Assembly (NCBI GenBank): GCA_018712125.1
Contig: DVHM01000041.1
Span: 1 to 43,075, forward strand
Direction of reading: 5' to 3'
DNA length: 43,075 bases
Source: Pullilachnospira_A gallistercoris
Lineage (GTDB): Bacteria; Bacillota; Clostridia; Lachnospirales; Lachnospiraceae
Below the pieces are notes generated by a model. That model was given only the letters and a program-made list of their open reading frames with translations, made no database searches and was not told where the DNA came from. Both the position numbers and the translations under genes were made by a program. Of the stretch, positions 32,823 through 40,186 are shown in pieces. Positions within the stretch are counted from its first letter, which is position 1; every line of letters begins with the position of its first letter.

Positions 32823-32856
32823 TTCGACAAAATAATAGGAGGCGGCCTCCTATAAT
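32823..32856 (+). promoter_or_regulatory. Spo0A box and long-spacer promoter of spoIIGA-sigE
   Basis: TTCGACA (32823-32829) is the reverse of the Spo0A box TGTCGAA, in the fuller context TTTTGTCGAAA. It overlaps a -35-like position 21 bases from TATAAT (32851-32856). In Bacillus the spoIIG promoter likewise has a 0A box over its -35 region and an overlong spacer (22 bases) that makes it depend on Spo0A~P. Transcription should start near 32863. Confidence 0.8.
32835..32853. repeat. ATAGGAGG-CGG-CCTCCTAT palindrome in the spoIIGA promoter
   Basis: A perfect 8+3+8 inverted repeat filling the promoter spacer and entering the -10 element. It could be an operator for an additional regulator. It contains ribosome-site-like GGAGG but no start codon at useful distance. 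Confidence 0.75.
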
Positions 32857-32869
32857 AAGTGGATGGGAG

Positions 32870-33655
32870 GTGGGAACCATATATGCGGTATATCTGGACG
32901 TATTTCTGATGCAGAATTTTCTGCTTGACGGCATCTGTCTGCTGGGGGTAAAAGTTCTTGCCCGGGAAAAACGGCGCTTCGGGTATCTGCGTCTGTTTTT
33001 CGGAGCTCTCGCGGGAACGATTCTGGGAACCGTCGTCTTTTTTACGGTACACAGTTTCTGGCTGTATCAGATTCTGATCCTGGCGCTGGTTCAGCCTTTG
33101 ACGGTATATATCGCTCTGCGGCCGGGACATTGGAAACTTTTCGGGAAGGAACTTCTCTGCTGTTTCGCGCTGTATTTTCTTCTGGGCGGTATCCTGCAGT
33201 TTCTTCTGGGTTATACGGGGAATGCGGTGTGGGAACTTCTGCCCTGGGCGGTAATTCTTTTCGCCGGATCAATTCTGGCACTGCACTTTCTGGAAAAGCG
33301 CCGCTGGAAATTCTGCCGTTGCACGCTGATTGCTGGCGAGAAGCGGGGTGTCATGCGGGCAATGGCGGACAGCGGAAACAGTCTGCGGGAGCCCTACACG
33401 AAGCGGCCGGTATCCATCGTGTCCGGAGAGTGGAAGGAGCGTCTGGGGATTTCTCAGGAGGAAATCCGACTGGTACCTTACCGCACCGTGGCCGGGGATG
33501 GGGAACTGATGGAGGTGGCCACGGTTCCGATGATGTTGCTGGAGCGCCAGGGACAGGTGCGCGAAGTGCCGTCGGCGGTCATCGGCTTTGTGGAGCCGGA
33601 GGTGTTCGCGGGGAAGAGTTACGGGATGATTCTGCATCGGGAGTACATAAACTGA
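32870..33655 (+). CDS. spoIIGA: Pro-sigma-E processing peptidase SpoIIGA
   Basis: SpoIIGA is the membrane aspartic-type protease that cleaves pro-sigma-E in the mother cell after a signal from the forespore. The N-terminal half has about five membrane segments (YLDVFLMQNFLLDGICLLG, then others). The C-terminal half has the catalytic motif MADSGNSLREPYTKRPV, with the Asp at about residue 167. It lies 12 to 18 bases before sigE, the expected arrangement. The start is problematic. GTG at 32870 is the nearest canonical codon but overlaps GGGAGGTGG. That ribosome site is ideally placed (8 bases) for an AUA at 32879, which would give the family-like N-terminus M-YAVYLDV. I annotate GTG conservatively. 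Confidence 0.88.
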   Translation: MGTIYAVYLDVFLMQNFLLDGICLLGVKVLAREKRRFGYLRLFFGALAGTILGTVVFFTVHSFWLYQILILALVQPLTVYIALRPGHWKLFGKELLCCFALYFLLGGILQFLLGYTGNAVWELLPWAVILFAGSILALHFLEKRRWKFCRCTLIAGEKRGVMRAMADSGNSLREPYTKRPVSIVSGEWKERLGISQEEIRLVPYRTVAGDGELMEVATVPMMLLERQGQVREVPSAVIGFVEPEVFAGKSYGMILHREYIN

Positions 33656-33673
33656 TGGGATGGAGGCATGGAA

Positions 33674-34375
33674 ATGAAAAATTTGTTTTTGAGACTGATC
33701 CGCATGCTGGATGATGAGGTGTTCTACATCGGCGGTGCGGACGTTCTGCCGGCGCCTCTGAGCGCGGCGGAGGAGCAGGAGTGTATCGACCGGCTGGGAA
33801 AACCGGACAGCAGGGAGGCGAAAAATCGTCTGATCGAGCACAATCTGAGACTGGTGGTGTACATAGCGAAAAAATTTGACAATACCGGCGTGGGGGTGGA
33901 GGATCTGATCTCCATCGGGACGATCGGTCTGATGAAGGCGATCAATACGTTTGACGCGGGCAAGAGCATCAAGCTGGCCACTTACGCTTCCCGGTGTATT
34001 GAGAATGAAATTCTGATGTATCTGCGCAAAAACAGTAAACAGAAGATGGAGGTTTCCATCGACGAGCCGCTGAATGTGGACTGGGATGGAAATGAGCTGC
34101 TGCTGTCGGATATTCTGGGGACGGATGAGGATATTATCTACCGGGACCTGGAGTCTGAGGTGGATCGGAAACTGCTGACCCAGGCTATGGGGAAACTCTC
34201 CCAGAGGGAGCGGACGATCATTGAGCTGCGGTTTGGCCTGAGGGAGAAGGAGGAGAAGGAGATGACCCAGAAGGAGGTGGCGGATCTCCTGGGAATTTCC
34301 CAGTCCTACATCTCCCGGCTGGAGAAGCGCATTATGAAGCGGCTGCAGCGGGAGATGGAAAAGCAGGAGGCGTAG
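33674..34375 (+). CDS. sigE: RNA polymerase sigma-E factor (pro-form)
   Basis: Sigma-E (233 residues) directs early mother-cell transcription in sporulation. It is nearly collinear with the Bacillus protein: EVFYIGGADVLPAPLS after the pro-region, NLRLVVYIAKKFDNTG (region 2), DLISIGTIGLMKA, IKLATYASRCIENEILMYL, and GISQSYISRLEKRIMKRL (region 4.2). The pro-sequence is only about 17 residues before the expected Phe-Tyr cleavage point, against 27 in Bacillus. Of two ATGs, 33674 is 7 bases from GGAGG and 33668 only 1 base, so I chose 33674. sigG, normally the next gene, is not downstream. Confidence 0.97.
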   Translation: MKNLFLRLIRMLDDEVFYIGGADVLPAPLSAAEEQECIDRLGKPDSREAKNRLIEHNLRLVVYIAKKFDNTGVGVEDLISIGTIGLMKAINTFDAGKSIKLATYASRCIENEILMYLRKNSKQKMEVSIDEPLNVDWDGNELLLSDILGTDEDIIYRDLESEVDRKLLTQAMGKLSQRERTIIELRFGLREKEEKEMTQKEVADLLGISQSYISRLEKRIMKRLQREMEKQEA

Positions 34376-34421
34376 CCTGTGGCCGGCGCGCGGGGATCAG
34401 CCATGCTTCCCTCCCCGGAAG

Positions 34422-35342
34422 CTATCGACCGGTAAAGGAGAGGGGATGGGCGTGATCACTTTGGCGGAACTGTGTGGGGGTCATGTGCATGTAGCGCCGG
34501 AAGATTTTATTGAAGTAACTGATGTTGTTGAAGCCGGTCATCCCGGCGACTTCGCTGATGCTGTGCCGGTTTTGTATCAGGAGATCGGCGCTGACGGAAA
34601 TGCGGTAGAGGTGCAGATAATCGGTCAGCGTCATCCCGGTCACGGATCGGAAGAGCCGGCAGAGATGGCCCTCGCTCATATGCACAGCGTCCGCCACTTC
34701 CCGGAGACTGATCTGACGCCGGTAGTTCTTCTGCAGATAAGCGAGAACCGGTTTGATATGGTGGGCGGCTCTGTCTTCTCCGGGTTTTGGCGAGGATGCG
34801 GGAATGGAGCGGGCGGCAAGCGCATGCCATATTTCCAGGAGCCGGGCCTTGACCAGCAGTTCAAAGCCCGGCGCTTTCTCGGCAAAGAGATCCCGGATGG
34901 AGTAGAGAAGCGTCAGAAGTTCCTGCTGCCATGCGCTGTGGGGGACAATGTGTTCCGGAAACTGAAGCCTGTTTTCAAAGACCGGGGCAATATATTTCCG
35001 GTAGATGTCGTCGCTGCCGGAGCGATCCAGAAGGGAGGGGGAGAAGACCAGAGCGAAAAAGCAGAAAGGCTGTCCCGGAGTCCGGGATGCGGAGTGGAGC
35101 GCGCCGGAGGGGACGATGACGATATCCTGTTCCCGAATGTCGTGGCTGCGGCCGGCAATGTTCATTCTGGCGCATCCCCTTGTCACCACAAGAATTTCCA
35201 GTTCTTCGTGCCAGTGATACCAGATGCGCTCCTCCATCCAGAGGGTGGAGGTTATCTCGTAGAGGGCAATGGGAAAGAGGGCGGTTCCATGGCTGACCGG
35301 TTCATGGAGAGCCGCAAAATCACTCAGCGTTTTGTTTGGCAT
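34422..35342 (-). CDS. AraC-family transcriptional regulator with cupin domain
   Basis: A 306-residue AraC/XylS-type regulator. The N-terminal half is a cupin sensor (WYHWHEELEILVVTRGCARM, then DIVIVPSGALHS). The C-terminal half has two helix-turn-helix motifs (ISLREVADAVHMSEGHLCRLF and ISEVAGMTGFNNISYFNKIFRR). Such proteins typically sense a sugar and activate glycosidase or transport genes. It is divergent from the GH31 gene with a 158-base gap, so it probably controls that gene. Its ribosome site AAGGAG is clear on the minus strand. With GH31 it sits between sigE and sigG as an apparent insertion. Confidence 0.94.
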   Translation of the reverse strand: MPNKTLSDFAALHEPVSHGTALFPIALYEITSTLWMEERIWYHWHEELEILVVTRGCARMNIAGRSHDIREQDIVIVPSGALHSASRTPGQPFCFFALVFSPSLLDRSGSDDIYRKYIAPVFENRLQFPEHIVPHSAWQQELLTLLYSIRDLFAEKAPGFELLVKARLLEIWHALAARSIPASSPKPGEDRAAHHIKPVLAYLQKNYRRQISLREVADAVHMSEGHLCRLFRSVTGMTLTDYLHLYRISVSADLLIQNRHSISEVAGMTGFNNISYFNKIFRRYMHMTPTQFRQSDHAHPLSFTGR

Positions 35343-35363
35343 AGGGGCTCCTTGTAATAAATC

Positions 35364-35390
35364 AAAATTGTGTTAGTATTTGTCAATTTT
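35364..35390. promoter_or_regulatory. AAAATTG-N13-CAATTTT dyad, candidate AraC-regulator site
   Basis: A perfect 7+13+7 inverted repeat 22 bases upstream of the AraC gene start and 110 bases upstream of the GH31 start. Its position suits an operator shared by both. Clear promoter hexamers are not visible in the gap; TTGTCA at 35380 is a possible -35. Confidence 0.4.
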
Positions 35391-35500
35391 ATTCAAGAAA
35401 CAGATGGATAAAATCATTATATTGTTATTGTAGACAGTGCGCAAGAGGCAATATATCGGGCGCCGGCGAACAGATTGTGAGAAGAACAGGAGGAGGAACG

Positions 35501-37537
35501 ATGTTTTTTTCGGAGGAGAACGGGGTGCTGACAGCCCGCAGTCAGTATGAAACCCTGCGTATTGAGGCCTGGGGGAAGGACGCGCTGCGGGTGCGAGCCA
35601 CCCAGTACAGCGGTTTCAGTGAAAGAGACTGGGCGCTGAGCGAAAGTCCCGAAGGGGGCCCCGGCAAAGCGAAGGTGGAGATTCTTGAGGGACAGAAAAT
35701 CGAGATGGGGGATGTGTCCTTTGTCATTCGACAGGCGGTGGTCACGAACGGACGGATCAGCGTGCGGGTCAATCCCGGCGGTGTGCTGTTTTTTTACCGG
35801 GACGGGGAATTGATTCTGCAGGAATATTCCAGGAATTATATGGGAAACGAGACCGGACAGAGCGCCTGCCTGAAGGTTGACGCCCGGGAGTTTAAGCCCA
35901 TTATCGGAGGAGACTACAGCCTTACCGTGCGTTTTGACGGCAGGGACGGGGAGAAGATCTTCGGTATGGGGCAGTATCAGCAGAGCCAGATGGATCTGAA
36001 AGGCTGTACCCTGGAACTGGCCCAGAGAAATTCTCAGATTTCCATTCCCTTTGCCCTGTCCAGCCTGGGTTACGGTTTCCTGTGGAACACGCCGGCGATC
36101 GGGCGGGCCACCTTTGGGAACAATTACACCGAGTGGCACGCTGAGGCGGTCAAAGAGATGGACTACTGGATCACTGTCGGAGATACGCCGGCGGAGATTG
36201 AGGAGAAGTACACCTCTGTCACCGGCCGCGCGCCGGTTATGCCGGAACATCTTCTGGGGCTCTGGCAGTGCAAGCTGCGCTACCGAACCCAGGAGGAAGT
36301 TCTCTCTGTGGCGAGAAAGTATCATGAGCTGGGGATTCCCCTGGATGTGATCGTCATTGATTTTTTCCACTGGACCAGGCAGGGCGACTGGCAGTTTGAC
36401 CCGGAGTACTGGCCGGATCCCAGGGCCATGTGCGATGAGCTCCACGTCATGGGAACAAAGGTCATGGTCTCGGTGTGGCCCACGGTGGACAAGAAGAGCG
36501 TCAACTACTATGAACTTCTCGAGAGAGGCCTGCTGGTGCGCACGGAACGGGGCGGCGGCCAGACCTACGACTATCAGGGGGACTGTACGGAGATCGATGT
36601 GACGAATCCGGAGGCCAGGGCTTTCCTCTGGGAGAAATGCAGGAAAAACTATCTGGATTACGGGATCGACATGTTCTGGCTGGACAATATCGAGCCGGAT
36701 CTGGTGGCCTACGATTTTGACAATTTCCGCTATTATCTGGGGCCGGCTCTGGAGGTCAACAACATTTATCCGCAGATGGTGGCGAAGGCTTTCTGCGACG
36801 GTATGGAAGCCGAGGGAAGAGGAAAAGATATGGTGCATCTGGCCCGCTGCGGCTGGGTCGGAAATCAGAAGTACGCCACGCTGCTCTGGTCGGGGGATGT
36901 GCCCAGCACCTTTGAGGCGCTCCGGGATCAGATCGCCGCGGGATTGAATATCGGGCTTGCCGGCATCCCCTGGTGGACTACGGATATCGGCGGATTTCAG
37001 ACCAGAGACTGCTTTGATCCGGCCTTTACGGAGCTCTTGCTGCGGTGGTTTGCCTTTGCGGTGTACTGTCCGATTCTTCGGATGCACGGCAACCGGGCGC
37101 CCTACGATATCCCGCCTCTCTCCGACAAGGATTACGGCGGCGGCTACCTCTACACCGGTCACGACAATGAACTGTGGAGTTACGGCGAGGAGGCCTTTGA
37201 AATCATGAAGGCACAGCTTGCCCGGCGGCTGGAACTGAAACCTTACATCGCTTCTTTGATGGAGGAGGCCAGCGAGACGGGAGCGCCCCTGATGCGGACC
37301 ATGTTCTATGAGTTTCCAGAGGACGAGCGGTGCTGGGAGCTGTCGGATCAGTATATGTTCGGGCCAAAGTATCTGGTGGCTCCGGTTCTTCACGCGGGGG
37401 AGGTAGAGAGAACGGTTTATCTGCCGAAAGGGAATTGGAGAAATGTCAACGACGGCAGCGTTTGCGAGGGTGGAAAAGAGATCCTCTGCGACGCGCCCAT
37501 CGCCTATATTCCGGTCTTTGAGCGGCTGGCGGAGTAA
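35501..37537 (+). CDS. GH31 family glycoside hydrolase (alpha-glucosidase/alpha-xylosidase type)
   Basis: A 678-residue retaining glycosidase of family GH31. A beta-sandwich N-terminal domain is followed by the (beta/alpha)8 barrel. The nucleophile is Asp395 in FWLDNIEPD and the acid/base is Asp466 in WSGDVPSTFE. GIPWWTTDIGGF and RMHGNRAPYD are further barrel motifs, and a C-terminal beta domain closes the protein. There is no signal peptide, so the enzyme is cytoplasmic and acts on imported oligosaccharides. The overall form resembles YicI-type alpha-xylosidases, but specificity cannot be fixed from sequence alone. The ATG follows AGGAGGAGGA. No transporter gene accompanies it; the divergent AraC protein is the likely regulator. 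Confidence 0.92.
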   Translation: MFFSEENGVLTARSQYETLRIEAWGKDALRVRATQYSGFSERDWALSESPEGGPGKAKVEILEGQKIEMGDVSFVIRQAVVTNGRISVRVNPGGVLFFYRDGELILQEYSRNYMGNETGQSACLKVDAREFKPIIGGDYSLTVRFDGRDGEKIFGMGQYQQSQMDLKGCTLELAQRNSQISIPFALSSLGYGFLWNTPAIGRATFGNNYTEWHAEAVKEMDYWITVGDTPAEIEEKYTSVTGRAPVMPEHLLGLWQCKLRYRTQEEVLSVARKYHELGIPLDVIVIDFFHWTRQGDWQFDPEYWPDPRAMCDELHVMGTKVMVSVWPTVDKKSVNYYELLERGLLVRTERGGGQTYDYQGDCTEIDVTNPEARAFLWEKCRKNYLDYGIDMFWLDNIEPDLVAYDFDNFRYYLGPALEVNNIYPQMVAKAFCDGMEAEGRGKDMVHLARCGWVGNQKYATLLWSGDVPSTFEALRDQIAAGLNIGLAGIPWWTTDIGGFQTRDCFDPAFTELLLRWFAFAVYCPILRMHGNRAPYDIPPLSDKDYGGGYLYTGHDNELWSYGEEAFEIMKAQLARRLELKPYIASLMEEASETGAPLMRTMFYEFPEDERCWELSDQYMFGPKYLVAPVLHAGEVERTVYLPKGNWRNVNDGSVCEGGKEILCDAPIAYIPVFERLAE

Positions 37538-37547
37538 ATGCGTTTTC

Positions 37548-37588
37548 TGAGCGCGGTCCGTTATCGGGCTGCGCTCAGATATTTTTCC
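37548..37588 (+). terminator. Terminator of GH31, overlapping the sigG 3' end
   Basis: A 13-base stem (37548-37560 with 37565-37577, two G-T pairs), TTAT loop, followed by GATATTTTTCC on the + strand. The loop contains the sigG stop codon in the opposite orientation, and the 3' arm encodes the last residues of sigma-G. The minus-strand tail (AGAAAACG) is not T-rich. Confidence 0.8.
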
Positions 37589-38349
37589 ATGGCACGCAGG
37601 GCATTCTTTTCCAGGCGGGATACCTGGGCCTGGGAGATGTGAATCTCCTCGGCCACCTCCATCTGGGTTTTTCCCTCAAAGAACCGCAGGCGGATGATGC
37701 TCTGCTCTCTGGGTTCCAGGGTGGAGAGGGCGTCGTTTAAGGAGAGGTGCTCCACCCAGTTTTCCTCCCGGTTCTTCTTGTCGCTGATCTGATCCATCAC
37801 GTACAGGGTATCCCCGCCGTCGTTGTAGACGGGATCGTAGAGGGAGAGCGGGCTTTGCATGGCGTCCAGGGCGTAGACGATGTCCTCCACCTCGATGCCC
37901 GATTCCTTTGAGATCTCCTCGAGCGTCGGTTCGCTGCAGTTTTTCCGGGAGAGATTTTCCCGGGCCACAATGGCCTTGTAGGCGGTGTCCCGCAGGGAGC
38001 GGGAAATGCGGATACTGCTGCCTGTGTCTCTTAAGTAGCGGCGGATCTCTCCGACGATCATGGGCACCGCGTAAGTGGAAAATTTTACCTCCATGGATGG
38101 GTCAAAATTGTCCACGGACTTCATGAGTCCGATGCAGCCGATCTGGAACAGGTCGTCCATGTTTTCGCTGTGGTTGGAAAACCGCTTGAGTACGCTTAGG
38201 ACCAGGCGGAGATTTCCCTTGATGTAGGTTTCTCTGGCCTGGGAATCGCCGGCTTTGATGCGTTTCCACAGGTCTTTCTTTTCATCTTCTGTGAGGAGGG
38301 GAAGCTTCGCGGTGTTGACGCCGCAAATTTCTACTTTATACGATGACAT
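37561..38349 (-). CDS. sigG: RNA polymerase sigma-G factor
   Basis: Sigma-G (262 residues) runs late forespore transcription. The N-terminus YKVEICGVNTAKLP is diagnostic for sigma-G. Further motifs are NLRLVLSVLKRFSNH, DDLFQIGCIGLMKSVDNF, VKFSTYAVPMIVGEIRRYLRD (region 2), YNDGGDTLYVMDQISD and the region 4.2 segment ISQAQVSRLEKNAL. It matches the Bacillus protein along its whole length. GGAGG lies 6 bases before the ATG. It is inverted relative to sigE and 3.2 kb away, whereas in Bacillus and many Clostridia it directly follows sigE. Its own promoter has a sigma-G/F-like form. Confidence 0.97.
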   Translation of the reverse strand: MSSYKVEICGVNTAKLPLLTEDEKKDLWKRIKAGDSQARETYIKGNLRLVLSVLKRFSNHSENMDDLFQIGCIGLMKSVDNFDPSMEVKFSTYAVPMIVGEIRRYLRDTGSSIRISRSLRDTAYKAIVARENLSRKNCSEPTLEEISKESGIEVEDIVYALDAMQSPLSLYDPVYNDGGDTLYVMDQISDKKNREENWVEHLSLNDALSTLEPREQSIIRLRFFEGKTQMEVAEEIHISQAQVSRLEKNALRAMEKYLSAAR

Positions 38350-38380
38350 GAGTCAACCTCCTGCTGGATTTTCACAACAT

Positions 38381-38411
38381 TAATATGTGAAAGGGGATGA
38401 GTTTTTATACA
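38381..38411 (-). promoter_or_regulatory. Sigma-G/F-type promoter of sigG
   Basis: On the minus strand TGTATA (38406-38411) is separated by 18 bases from CATATTA (38381-38387), close to the known sigma-G consensus TGAATA-N17/18-CATACTA. A dyad TTCACA-N9-TGTGAA (38371-38391) covers the -10 element. The position, 32 bases before the start codon, suits autoregulated forespore expression. Confidence 0.65.
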
Positions 38412-38427
38412 GTTTCCGGGGACAAAG

Positions 38428-38436
38428 TGTTATAAT
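38428..38436 (+). promoter_or_regulatory. Extended -10 promoter of the beta-CASP RNase gene
   Basis: TG-T-TATAAT is a perfect extended -10 element 50 bases before the start. The -35 is poor (TACAGT region), as often tolerated with extended -10. It lies back-to-back with the sigG promoter. Confidence 0.65.
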
Positions 38437-38486
38437 AAAAACAGAGTAACCGAAGGCTCAGGAGAGGAAAAAAGGGGGATACGCGT

Positions 38487-40097
38487 ATGCGGATAGAGTT
38501 TATCGGGGCAGCCCATGAAGTGACGGGCAGCTGCCACTATGTCACGGTTGGCGAGAAACATTTTCTGGTGGACTGCGGGATGGAGCAGGGGCCGGATATC
38601 TACGAGAATCAGCAGATGCCGGTGCCGGCGTCGGAGATTGACTATGTGTTTGTCACACACGCGCACATCGATCACTCCGGCCTTCTGCCGCTGATTTACT
38701 CCCACGGGTTCCGGGGACAGATCTTCGCCACGGAGGCCACCGCGGAGTTGTGCAACATCATGTTAAAGGACAGCGCCCACATCCAGATGAGTGAGGCGGA
38801 GTGGAAGAACCGCAAGGCCCGGCGGGCGGGGAAACCCCAGGTGGAGCCTCTGTATTCCATGGAGGACGCCCAGGGCGTGCTGGATCTCTTTGTACCCTGT
38901 GAATACCACAAAAAGATCCGGGTCTGCGACGGTATCGAGATCCGGTTTGTGGACGCCGGTCATCTTCTGGGGTCCTCCTCCATCGAGGTGTGGCTGACGG
39001 AGGAGGGACAGGAGAGAAAGATTGTCTTTTCCGGCGATGTGGGGCACGGGAACAAGCCCCTGCTGAAGGCGCCGGAGTATGTGGATGAGGCGGATTATGT
39101 GCTGATCGAGTCCACCTACGGGGACCGGATTCACGCGGCGCCGCCGGACTTCGCGAAAGCGCTGGCAAAGATTGTCCAGAGCACCTTCCAGTCGGGAGGA
39201 AACCTGGTCATCCCGGCCTTTTCCGTGGGGCGAACCCAGGAGATGCTCTACTTTTTCCGCAGGATCAAGGAGGAGCATCTGCTCACGGGATTTGACGGCT
39301 TTGAGGTCTACATGGACAGCCCGCTGGCGGTGGAGGCCACCAACATTTTCCATGAGAACGTGTCGGAGTGTTACGACGACGAGGCCAAGGAACTGATCGC
39401 CGCGGGGAAGAATCCGATTCAGTTCCCGGGGCTGAAGGTGGCGGTTACCAGCGAGGAGTCCAAGATGATCAATCTGGACATGAAGCCGAAGGTCATCATC
39501 TCCGCCTCCGGTATGTGCGAGGCAGGGCGGATCCGCCATCATCTGAAACACAACCTCTGGCGGCCGGAGTGCACGGTACTCTTTGTGGGGTATCAGGTGC
39601 CCGGAACTCTGGGCGCTCATCTTCTGGGCGGGGCGAAGGAGGTAAAGCTTTTCGGGGAGACCGTCAAGGTGGCGGCCCGGATCGAAAATCTTCCCGGCAT
39701 CAGCGGACACGGGGACAAAAACGAGCTGACCCGATGGATCGGAGCGCTGAAGAGACCGCCGAAGAAAATTTTCGTGGTTCACGGGGAGGATCAGGTCTGC
39801 GATTCCTTTGCCGCGCATCTGGCGGAGACTTTCGGGTACGATACGACAGCGCCCTACTCGGGAGATGTCTATGATCTGCTGACCGGCGAGCGGATCCGGG
39901 AGGGAAGCAGAGAACTGCGGAGGAAGGCAAAGCCGGCAGGCAAGGCTTCCAGCAATGTGATGGCAAGGCTTCTGGCCGCTGTGGATCGCCTGGCAAAGGT
40001 GGCCCGGGAGGCGGAGGGCATGCCCAACAAGGACCTGGCAAAATTCGCGGATCAGATCAGCGCGCTGGCGGACAAGTGGGCGAGACGCAAAGATTGA
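38487..40097 (+). CDS. Metallo-beta-lactamase fold / beta-CASP RNase
   Basis: A 536-residue zinc-dependent nuclease of the beta-CASP group related to eukaryotic CPSF-73/Ysh1. The metal motif THAHIDHSG supplies His58, His60, Asp62 and His63. VDAGHLLGSSSIEV and FSGDVGHGNKPLL add further ligands, and the beta-CASP cap has IPAFSVGRTQEML. The C-terminal RMMBL region contains PGISGHGDKNEL and VVHGEDQVCDSFA. A basic tail follows (KAKPAGKASSNVMARLL). Bacterial members are thought to process or degrade RNA in the cytoplasm; the precise target is not known. It is divergent from sigG across 137 bases. Confidence 0.9.
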   Translation: MRIEFIGAAHEVTGSCHYVTVGEKHFLVDCGMEQGPDIYENQQMPVPASEIDYVFVTHAHIDHSGLLPLIYSHGFRGQIFATEATAELCNIMLKDSAHIQMSEAEWKNRKARRAGKPQVEPLYSMEDAQGVLDLFVPCEYHKKIRVCDGIEIRFVDAGHLLGSSSIEVWLTEEGQERKIVFSGDVGHGNKPLLKAPEYVDEADYVLIESTYGDRIHAAPPDFAKALAKIVQSTFQSGGNLVIPAFSVGRTQEMLYFFRRIKEEHLLTGFDGFEVYMDSPLAVEATNIFHENVSECYDDEAKELIAAGKNPIQFPGLKVAVTSEESKMINLDMKPKVIISASGMCEAGRIRHHLKHNLWRPECTVLFVGYQVPGTLGAHLLGGAKEVKLFGETVKVAARIENLPGISGHGDKNELTRWIGALKRPPKKIFVVHGEDQVCDSFAAHLAETFGYDTTAPYSGDVYDLLTGERIREGSRELRRKAKPAGKASSNVMARLLAAVDRLAKVAREAEGMPNKDLAKFADQISALADKWARRKD

Positions 40098-40100
40098 TTC

Positions 40101-40129
40101 TTCCATTTTGCGGGAGAGTGTGTTAGAAT
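40101..40129 (+). promoter_or_regulatory. Possible promoter of the 51-residue protein gene
   Basis: TTCCAT (40101-40106), 17 bases, and TAGAAT (40124-40129) with an upstream TG giving an extended -10 form. It lies directly after the RNase stop codon. Confidence 0.5.
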
Positions 40130-40186
40130 ACCGTATTGGTTGTACAGCCAATGGAAGTAATGCAATTCGGAAAAGGAGTTGTAATT

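Noticed and set aside
34405..34422. GCTTCC-CTCCCC-GGAAGC hairpin between sigE and the AraC gene
   Set aside because: No T-run follows on either strand, so it is not supported as a terminator, although it could still be a weak 3' hairpin of sigE.
34446..35357. 303-codon plus-strand frame opposite the AraC gene
   Set aside because: The minus-strand frame has clear cupin and helix-turn-helix motifs and a ribosome site; this frame has none.
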